Program-made: the position numbers and the translations under genes
In this document: positions 4,867 through 10,659 of the stretch, in pieces
How positions within the stretch are numbered: position 1 is the stretch's first letter
Layout of the letters: the number at the start of each line of letters is the position of its first letter
Notes under the pieces: generated by a model
What the model saw: the letters and a program-made list of their open reading frames with translations, nothing else
Database searches by the model: none
Told to the model about the DNA's origin: nothing
NCBI GenBank assembly: GCA_958403605.1
Contig: CATXYA010000025.1
Span: forward strand, 1-10,659
Source: an uncultured Oscillospiraceae bacterium
GTDB lineage: Bacteria > Bacillota > Clostridia > Oscillospirales > Ruminococcaceae
DNA: 10,659 nt
Direction of reading: 5' to 3'

Positions 4867-6594
4867 TCAGGGCTGCGAAAGGCGGGGGGACCGTTGCTCG
4901 ATATCCTGTGCCACGCGCTCGCGCAGGGCCAGCAGATAGTCGGGGCTGCGGGGATAATCGGTGAACGTCATGGGGGCTGCCGGCGACTCCTGATCAATGA
5001 GCGCCACCGTAAAATCACGTCCGGCCAGCTTTTCCAAATACTGCAGGGCCCGCAGGTCCAACAGTGCGTCATCCTGCACCTCGGCGCGCACGGAGGACAA
5101 CGCCTTGCCGTCCGGCCCCGGATAGACGAGGAACGCATCGCCCGAGGGGAACCCGTAGTCCGCATGGGTCACGCGGTAAGGGTCGATAGGGCGCAGGGAG
5201 AACTTAGCGCTGTAAAAGTTATAGCCCCAGTGTAAAAAGCCCTTGACACCATAGAGGTACATCAGCACGCCCATGATGCGATTGCGCGCGCTCTCCATGG
5301 CAAAAAAGCGGTTGGGCACCAAGTTGCTCTGCCCGCAGCAGTAATATACCCACAGCTCCGGTACGCCCGCGTCAAAGAAGGGTCGAAGATGGTCGGTCGC
5401 GCACACGGGCGTGGGGACGAGGCCCTCTTGGTAGAATGAAAAGCTGCTCAGCGCATCGATGACCTGGCAGCCATCCAGCAGGTCGGCCACCTGCGCCCGG
5501 GCGGCGCGGTAAGATGCCAGCTGCGCTTCGGCGGGCTCGTCGGAAATGTGGTAATACACCCGGCTGCCGCCGTACCCAAGGCGCGCCAGCTCGGTGCGCA
5601 GGGCAGGCAAAAAGGCGCAAAGGAATGCGCGGTATTCGCCGCTCTGGGCCGGTACGTCCCAGCCGAAGATACGCTTTTCCTCCCCGTCCACCGCTGCCAT
5701 GATCTGCGGCGTGGCCAGGGCCCCCCATTGTGTGAACAGGTGCGGGATCTCCAGATATTCTACCCCGTGCCGCTTGCACAGCTTTGTCCAGCGCGCCAGT
5801 TTTTCAAAGCCGAAGGTATAAATTCCCGCGTCACGGCGCACGTCCACCAGCTGCACCGTCATCCGACGGGCGCCCACGGCCGTGTCCAGCGGCGGCGTGA
5901 ACACCGGCGTGAGCAGCATATTGATGCCGTGCTCCGCCGCCGCGCGGATAAACTCCTCCACGATGCGCCAGTGCTCCTCGCTGAAAGGCGGTACGCCGTA
6001 ATATTGCGCCAGACTGTCGGTGTGGAACCACTCGGTGTGTATCAGCGTCTGTGCGGGCAGCGCCGCGCGCCCCACGCAGAGCACGAAGCTGTTCTCGTAC
6101 GTCAGGCCGGCGGCGGCGGGGTCCGTGAATACCGTGCCGTTGGGCTGTGTTTCCTGCGCCAGTGCGCGCGCCGTCACCGTGACAAGATACCGGCCCGGTT
6201 CCGTGTCCGCCGGAATGTCCCAGCTCAGCCACACACTGCGGTACTGGCGGGGCAGCGGCATCACGAGCGGTGTGGCGAGCGGCGAGAGCAGGTCCGGGAA
6301 GAGGCCGGGCTCTTTGGTGATATAATAGGTGTCCACGTCCTCATAGCAGGGATAATCCGACGGCACAAGCTCCACGCTGCGCAGCACCGCCGGCGCCGGC
6401 GCGCCCGCGACCTCCACCGAAAAGCGCTGCACCGGCATGCCGGGCGCCCCCGCGCGGGCCGTATAAATGAGCTGGACGGCGGCGCGCGTTCCGCGCCACA
6501 CCGACAGCTGCGCCCCCGGTATGAGCGCCTGCGGGCGGCGGGATGGGAACACCTTTTCCAGGGAGGAAGCGAGAAAAAATTCATATTCCGGCAT
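4867..6594 (-). CDS. GH123-like glycoside hydrolase (DUF4091 family), 575 aa
   Basis: ATG 6594 is chosen because GGAAAGGA lies about 10 bases upstream; an in-frame TTG at 6603 would leave no spacing. Residues about 25-175 form a beta-rich N-terminal domain, and about 185-545 a TIM-barrel-like domain with DUF4091/GH123 features. YYHISDEP holds adjacent Asp352-Glu353, placed like the Asp-Glu pair that GH123 beta-N-acetylgalactosaminidases use for substrate-assisted catalysis. GFLHWGYNFY and the late FLVYPG block with SSVRAE are typical of the family. There is no signal peptide, so it would work on imported oligosaccharides in the cytoplasm. It lies 20 bases after the response regulator gene and is the last gene of the operon. 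The exact sugar is not readable; the GalNAc-type assignment rests on the family only. Confidence 0.85.
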   Translation of the reverse strand: MPEYEFFLASSLEKVFPSRRPQALIPGAQLSVWRGTRAAVQLIYTARAGAPGMPVQRFSVEVAGAPAPAVLRSVELVPSDYPCYEDVDTYYITKEPGLFPDLLSPLATPLVMPLPRQYRSVWLSWDIPADTEPGRYLVTVTARALAQETQPNGTVFTDPAAAGLTYENSFVLCVGRAALPAQTLIHTEWFHTDSLAQYYGVPPFSEEHWRIVEEFIRAAAEHGINMLLTPVFTPPLDTAVGARRMTVQLVDVRRDAGIYTFGFEKLARWTKLCKRHGVEYLEIPHLFTQWGALATPQIMAAVDGEEKRIFGWDVPAQSGEYRAFLCAFLPALRTELARLGYGGSRVYYHISDEPAEAQLASYRAARAQVADLLDGCQVIDALSSFSFYQEGLVPTPVCATDHLRPFFDAGVPELWVYYCCGQSNLVPNRFFAMESARNRIMGVLMYLYGVKGFLHWGYNFYSAKFSLRPIDPYRVTHADYGFPSGDAFLVYPGPDGKALSSVRAEVQDDALLDLRALQYLEKLAGRDFTVALIDQESPAAPMTFTDYPRSPDYLLALRERVAQDIEQRSPRLSQP

Positions 6595-6614
6595 CGAAAA
6601 CAAGTCCTTTCCGT

Positions 6615-8186
6615 TTATTGGGGCTTTGATCTTCCTTCGTTGCGGTATGCGTTGGGCGACGTCCCCGCCAGGCGTTTGAAAAGGATGTTGAAATAGTTAG
6701 CGTTCTCAAAGCCAAGTTGCGCGGAGATCTCGTTCACCTTCAGATCCGTCTGGCGCAGCAGCACCTTCGCCCGCTCGATCTTTTGGGAGTTCACGTGATC
6801 GATGAAATTGCAGCCCATCTCCTTTTTGAACAAATGGGAGAAATAGCTTTCGTTAAGGTTGACGTATCTTGCCACCATGGGAAGCGTGATCTTTTGTTCC
6901 AAGTTTGCACTCACATAATTTTTCGCCATCACGATCTCCCGCCGCTGTACCGCGGGGCCGGAGAGCGCGAACAGGGCTTGGAGGCAGCCTTCGAACCACT
7001 TTTTCAACCCCTGTAACGTCGCAAAGGCGGGCCCCTCGCAGCTGCCGCCGGAGGGAGGGAGCTCCGGCAGCGCGCTCTTCTCTGGCGCGGCGCCCAGGCC
7101 CGCGAGGGTGCGCTCCACCTCCCGGAAGAGATATTCCGCGGCGAACAGGACGTCCTTTTTTACAAGCTCCGGCGGCGGGCGGCGGCGCTCCAGATCCTCA
7201 AAAAACGCGCCGCACAGCACGCTGCACGCCTCGGCGCGCTCCTGCAGCACCGCCTGCTTCACCTTTTCACAAAAATCGTGTAGAGCCTCGCGGCTTGGCC
7301 TTTCCCCAAACGCCGTGCCGCACGTAAAAAAAGGCGTTTGGCCGTCGTAGAAGGTCTGTTCCAGCATTTCGTCACAGACCGCCACGCCCTGCGCGAAGGC
7401 GGCGGTGCCCTGCAGGACGCCGCTCATCGCCCCCACAGCGCAGCCGCTGAGGTATTTTTCCACCTCGCCGCGCATCTGAGTGAACAGCTGTCCGCAGCTG
7501 TCTGCTGAGGCCTCCAGGTACACCAGGTAATCCAGGTCCCGCCGCCAGAACACACAGGCGCCGGGGTGGCTGGCCAGCACATCCTCCAAAAGGTTCTGCA
7601 GCGCCTGCTTGAGCATGTGGGGCGGAGAGGAAGGCGCGGAGAAGATATGCGCGCGCACCAGCAGGATGCGGTAATTTTGAAAAGAGAGTGCAGCGCCCAG
7701 CCGCCCGTTCACCGCTCCGGCAGCGGCGGGCTGATGGGACAGCAGCGTCTCGGCAGCGCTGTGCCGCACGTAGAACCGGCTGCTCTCGTCCCCGGTGGCA
7801 GGGACGGCGAAATGACGGGCGCGTACGTCCTCCAGCGCGCGCAGGATCCCTTCTTCCTCCAACTCCAGCTTAAAAATATAGTCGTCTGCGCCCAGCTGAA
7901 GCGCGCGTTTCACAAAGGGGAAATCCGTGTAATTGCTCAGCAGCAGAAAGCGGATGCGGGGATACAGCTCCCGGCATTTCTCCAGCAGCGTCAGGCCGTC
8001 CATGGGTTTCATGAGAACATCGGTGAGGATGATGTCCGGCTTTGCCGCGGGGATCTTGGCCAGCGCGTCCGCGCCGTCCTGTGCCGTCGCACAGACCGTA
8101 TACCCATGGCGCTCCCAGTCCAGCATAGAGACTAGGCCCAGGCGGATGATGTACTCGTCATCCACGATCATGATGCGCGTTGCCAT
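6615..8186 (-). CDS. AraC-type (YesN-like) response regulator, 523 aa
   Basis: The start is the ATG at 8186, giving MATRIMIVDDEY; 19 earlier in-frame codons are the tail of the kinase gene in another frame. The receiver domain (1-120) has D9-D10, phosphoacceptor D56 (IILTDVLMKPMDG), S84 and K106. Residues about 125-415 are the long variable linker usual in YesN-type proteins. Residues 420-523 are an AraC DNA-binding domain with two helix-turn-helices (NLNESYFSHLFKKEMG, then QLGFENANYFNILFKR). The start overlaps the kinase stop by 29 bases, so translation is coupled. Phosphorylation by the neighbouring kinase should drive DNA binding, most likely at the divergent 9955-10190 region, switching on sugar uptake. 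Confidence 0.95.
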   Translation of the reverse strand: MATRIMIVDDEYIIRLGLVSMLDWERHGYTVCATAQDGADALAKIPAAKPDIILTDVLMKPMDGLTLLEKCRELYPRIRFLLLSNYTDFPFVKRALQLGADDYIFKLELEEEGILRALEDVRARHFAVPATGDESSRFYVRHSAAETLLSHQPAAAGAVNGRLGAALSFQNYRILLVRAHIFSAPSSPPHMLKQALQNLLEDVLASHPGACVFWRRDLDYLVYLEASADSCGQLFTQMRGEVEKYLSGCAVGAMSGVLQGTAAFAQGVAVCDEMLEQTFYDGQTPFFTCGTAFGERPSREALHDFCEKVKQAVLQERAEACSVLCGAFFEDLERRRPPPELVKKDVLFAAEYLFREVERTLAGLGAAPEKSALPELPPSGGSCEGPAFATLQGLKKWFEGCLQALFALSGPAVQRREIVMAKNYVSANLEQKITLPMVARYVNLNESYFSHLFKKEMGCNFIDHVNSQKIERAKVLLRQTDLKVNEISAQLGFENANYFNILFKRLAGTSPNAYRNEGRSKPQ

Positions 8187-9954
8187 CCGTTCCCTCACTT
8201 TCGTTTTCCAGCGGCAGCAGGTAGGTGACGCTGGTGCCTTCATATGGCGTACTGTGGATGTGCAGACCGTAGGCGCCGCCGTAGGTCACCTTGATGATCT
8301 GGTCGATGGCAGCCAGGCCCAGCCCGTTGAACGAGTGCCCTTCCCCGGGGCGTGGCGCGGCGGCCCATTCCGCCAGCGCCTGCGGGGAAAACCCCTTCCC
8401 GTTGTCCTGCACAACGATGGACAGGCAGCCGTCCTGCGCGCCGCAGGAGATCATAATGATGCCGTTGTCGGTATAGTCTTGAAAGCCGTGCGCGATGCAG
8501 TTTTCCACAACGGGCTGCAAAAAGAACTTGATGACCTTGTGCCCCAAAAAGTCCTTCACGCTGTCATCCAGTTCCAGCGTCACATGGTTGCCAAAGCGGT
8601 TGTTGTGGATATTCAGATAATTCCGGATGTTTTCCAGTTCCGCCGACAGCGGCACCAGGCTCTCCCCCTTTGCCATGCTGTACCGCAGCATGTGCGCCAG
8701 CGTGTCGATGCTGTCGGCGATGCCGTCCGCATGGATCATCTTGGCGGAGAGCTTGATGGCGTTCAGCGAGTTGAAGAGAAAATGCGGGTTGAGCTGGGCG
8801 CGCAGCGATTCATAGCGGTAGTTCTCGCGCACCGTGTGCTCCCGCTGGAGATTGCGGAACAGCGTGTTGATGGAACGGGCCATCTCACGGTAGCTGGCAT
8901 AAAGGCTGCCCACTTCATCCCGGGGCAGGTGCGGCTGCGCGGCGGGCTCCTCGCCCACACAAAAGCCGCGCATGGCCGCGTCCAGGCGGCGGATGGGCCG
9001 CACAAGGCGCAGAGAGAGGTAGGCGCTCAGCAGCAGCATCGCCAGCAGCACGGAGCCCAAAAGCCACAGCATGGCGGCAGCCTGCGCGTCCGCGGCGCCG
9101 AAAACACTGTCGTAATCGGTCAAGATCAGCACGCGCAGTTTTTCGCCATTGAAGCGCATGGCCTCGTTGACGGCGTAGGTGTTCACCAGGTACCGCTGCG
9201 CGCCCAGCTGCTGGATCTCCCCGGCGGGGCGGGCGGTGCCGTAGCGTGTCCAAAATTCATCAAATACCGCCCGGGGACTGTCCGGACCATTGTAAAACCC
9301 CGTGAGATATTCGCCCCCGCTCAAGTACAGCAGGATGCAGTCCTGCGCAAGGTCCACATATTCCTCCAGCACCGGGATGAGCCCGGCCTCCGCCACGGTG
9401 ATGGTGAGTACGCCCACCGGGTCGTCCAGAGAATTGTTGTTGTAAAGCACGCGGGAGAGCACGAAGCGGCGCTCGTCCCCCGCCTCGCCCACGAACCGCC
9501 AAACGACGGGCTCCGTTTGGCCCCACTGGGGCATCTGCGCCGGGTCCAGGAGGGTATCGGTGCTGGAATAGACATCCCGGCGGGTGTCGATGAGGGCGAT
9601 CTCGATGGTATCCTTGAGGTCAACGTTCTGGGATGTGAGCGTATTGAGCGTGTCCACCATGCGGTCGAACTGGATGTACCGCTCGTAATAGCTCATCTCC
9701 GGGGCCTTGAGGCATTGCACAAAGGCGTGGTCGTTGATGAGGTTGGAGAGGGTGATCATCCTCAGAAAGACATCTTCCACGCTTTTTTCACAGTAGACCA
9801 GCGTCTCCTCCGTGCGCGCGTGGATCTCGCTTTTTATCAGGTCTCGGTAATAAAGGTTTGTGAGCAGGAACACCGTCCCCGCCGGCAGGAGGAGTGCGAA
9901 AAAGATACAGAGAAAAAATTTGAACGACAGACGCTGATAAAAATGGTAGCGCAT
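8158..9954 (-). CDS. YesM-type sensor histidine kinase, 598 aa
   Basis: ATG 9954 is preceded by purine-rich GGAGAAAGG and GGGAGAGGG. A first membrane segment (about 11-33) and a second (about 293-317) bracket a roughly 260-residue extracellular sensing domain. A HAMP-like linker follows (317-370). The His_kinase motif AQLNPHFLFNSLN holds the phosphorylated H391. The ATPase domain shows the N box (PVVENCIAHG, N485), DNGKG (517-521) and GLGL (544-547). YesM kinases sense outside carbohydrates, often with a solute-binding protein, and signal to a YesN regulator, encoded here in an overlapping gene. It is the first gene of a three-gene operon and is divergent from a solute-binding lipoprotein. 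Confidence 0.95.
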   Translation of the reverse strand: MRYHFYQRLSFKFFLCIFFALLLPAGTVFLLTNLYYRDLIKSEIHARTEETLVYCEKSVEDVFLRMITLSNLINDHAFVQCLKAPEMSYYERYIQFDRMVDTLNTLTSQNVDLKDTIEIALIDTRRDVYSSTDTLLDPAQMPQWGQTEPVVWRFVGEAGDERRFVLSRVLYNNNSLDDPVGVLTITVAEAGLIPVLEEYVDLAQDCILLYLSGGEYLTGFYNGPDSPRAVFDEFWTRYGTARPAGEIQQLGAQRYLVNTYAVNEAMRFNGEKLRVLILTDYDSVFGAADAQAAAMLWLLGSVLLAMLLLSAYLSLRLVRPIRRLDAAMRGFCVGEEPAAQPHLPRDEVGSLYASYREMARSINTLFRNLQREHTVRENYRYESLRAQLNPHFLFNSLNAIKLSAKMIHADGIADSIDTLAHMLRYSMAKGESLVPLSAELENIRNYLNIHNNRFGNHVTLELDDSVKDFLGHKVIKFFLQPVVENCIAHGFQDYTDNGIIMISCGAQDGCLSIVVQDNGKGFSPQALAEWAAAPRPGEGHSFNGLGLAAIDQIIKVTYGGAYGLHIHSTPYEGTSVTYLLPLENESEGTDGNAHHDRG

Positions 9955-9986
9955 CCCTCTCCCGCCTTTCTCCGGCTCCTGTTTCC

Positions 9987-10015
9987 ATGATACGTACCGT
10001 CTTTCAAAAAATCAA
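9987..10015 (-). promoter_or_regulatory. Promoter of the kinase-regulator-glycosidase operon
   Basis: On the minus strand, TTGATT (10015-10010) and TATCAT (9992-9987, five of six) are 17 bp apart. The -10 is about 32 bases before the kinase ATG. No other candidate in the intergenic region matches as well. Confidence 0.65.
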
Positions 10016-10065
10016 GGAGATGGAAATAAATACAAAAATACCGATATACGAGTCAAAAATAAGAA

Positions 10066-10113
10066 TATCCTGGAGAAGGATACTGTGCAGTTCCAATGAA
10101 AAAAATATTTTTT
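10066..10113. promoter_or_regulatory. Palindromes in the divergent regulatory region
   Basis: TATCCT (10066-10071) and AGGATA (10077-10082) form a 6-bp inverted repeat with a 5-base spacer. A perfect 14-bp palindrome of A6T and AT6 lies at 10100-10113. Both are in the 240-base gap between the divergent kinase and lipoprotein genes and could be regulator sites or bent/UP-type DNA. No binding protein can be assigned. Confidence 0.3.
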
Positions 10114-10127
10114 GAAAAGATATTTTA

Positions 10128-10156
10128 TTGAATACGCTGAATTGCAATGCTATCCT
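10128..10156 (+). promoter_or_regulatory. Candidate promoter of the solute-binding lipoprotein gene
   Basis: TTGAAT (10128-10133) and TATCCT (10151-10156) lie 17 bp apart with TGC before the -10. Each box matches only four of six bases, suggesting a weak promoter needing an activator, which fits control by the AraC-type regulator. The perfect inverted repeat CCTTGT-G-ACAAGG (10154-10166) overlaps the -10 and the likely start point. Confidence 0.45.
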
Positions 10157-10194
10157 TGTGACAAGGCGACAAAGTGAAAAAGGAGGCAATGAAA

Positions 10195-10659
10195 ATGATG
10201 TTGAAAAGGGTCTTGTGCGCACTGACGGCGGCGGCGATGATCGGTTCCCTCTGTTCCTGCGCAGGCGGCACGTCCGCCTCCCAGGGTGCGGCGGGCGCCG
10301 GCGCCTCCGGGGGCGCTCCGGCGTCCTCCCGGGAGGTGGTCGAGCTGAAGGTCTGGGGCGGCATCCCGCCCGAATCCGGCTTTGATAAGGTGTGCGAGAA
10401 TTTCAACCGGGAATTCCAGGACCAGGGCATCCAGGTGAGCTATGAGCGGTATGTGAACGACGAGCAGGGCAACATGAAGCTGGAGACCAACCTGTTGGCC
10501 GGCAACGAGATCGACGTCTACATCTCCCACGGGCTGAGCCGGGTGCAGAAACGTGCCGGCGGCATGGCGCTGCAATTGGACGAGCTGTGTGCCCGCGACG
10601 GCTTTGACCTGGACACCGAGTTGGGAGGCCTGCGTGACTCCGCTCTCATCGACGGGAAG
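10195..10659 (+). CDS. ABC transporter solute-binding lipoprotein (sugar type), 5' part
   Basis: The frame is open to the window end. AGGAGG ends at 10186, so ATG 10195 (8-base spacing) fits best; ATG 10189 is only 2 bases away and ATG 10198 is also possible. The N-terminus has Lys-Arg, a hydrophobic stretch and a lipobox-like L-C-S-C, so the protein should be a lipoprotein anchored outside the membrane. A low-complexity Gly/Ala/Ser linker follows, then the start of a family 1 substrate-binding fold (LKVWGGIPPESGFDKV, then FNREFQDQGIQV, and LLAGNEIDVYIS). Such proteins capture oligosaccharides for an ABC importer, whose permeases are expected further right. Its divergent position from a YesM/YesN pair supports a carbohydrate role. 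Confidence 0.9.
   Translation, partial: MMLKRVLCALTAAAMIGSLCSCAGGTSASQGAAGAGASGGAPASSREVVELKVWGGIPPESGFDKVCENFNREFQDQGIQVSYERYVNDEQGNMKLETNLLAGNEIDVYISHGLSRVQKRAGGMALQLDELCARDGFDLDTELGGLRDSALIDGK

Noticed and set aside
4684..5235. 183-residue + strand protein
   Set aside because: Only its first part, from 4720, is HicB-like; the rest reads through a terminator and antisense to the glycosidase.
5548..6696. 382-codon + strand frame
   Set aside because: It is antisense to the GH123-like gene, has Arg/His/Ala-rich shadow composition and no ribosome binding site or domain.
7933..9990. 685-codon + strand frame
   Set aside because: It lies antisense to the histidine kinase and the regulator's start; those genes show complete domain signatures, so this is a high-GC shadow.

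Overview
The window looks like chromosome from a GC-rich member of the Bacillota, class Clostridia, probably a gut Oscillospiraceae/Ruminococcaceae-type anaerobe. The signs are strong AGGAGG ribosome binding sites, sigma-A-like promoters, a YesM/YesN-type two-component pair, a sugar-type solute-binding lipoprotein and a large serine recombinase. This placement is inferred from gene content, not from a search.

Layout. (1) Bases 2-391 hold the 3' end of a hemolysin III/PAQR-family membrane protein gene. (2) Bases 416-1045 hold the most unusual part: a near-consensus promoter followed by four tandem copies (period about 150 bp) of a unit made of two multibranched palindromes, one foldable as a four-way and one as a three-way junction. 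Copies differ by compensatory base-pair changes, and almost all non-Watson-Crick pairs are G-T on the + strand. This fits a structured RNA transcribed rightward. (3) The array runs straight into tRNA-Ser(CGA) (1072-1163) and its terminator. (4) Bases 1164-4810 look like a decayed island with lower and mixed base composition. It holds a gene tail with a terminator, a serine recombinase stripped of both ends, an intact 437-residue protein with a HEPN-like R-x5-H motif (possible defence ribonuclease), an orphan P-loop kinase-like gene, a DUF2442 gene on the minus strand, a possible HTH remnant and a HicB antitoxin cut after about 28 codons. (5) Bases 4810-9954 are a minus-strand operon: sensor histidine kinase, AraC-type response regulator and a GH123-like glycosidase, closed by a strong bidirectional terminator. 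(6) Divergent from it, a lipoprotein sugar-binding subunit of an ABC transporter starts at 10195 and runs off the end.

How it works together. Regions 5 and 6 look like one carbohydrate-use locus: the membrane kinase senses an outside signal, the regulator acts on DNA (probably the divergent promoter region), the lipoprotein captures a glycan and the cytosolic GH123-like enzyme may trim it. Regions 3 and 4 look like a tRNA-associated integration hotspot. Region 2 has no protein-coding explanation and is the best candidate for something undescribed.
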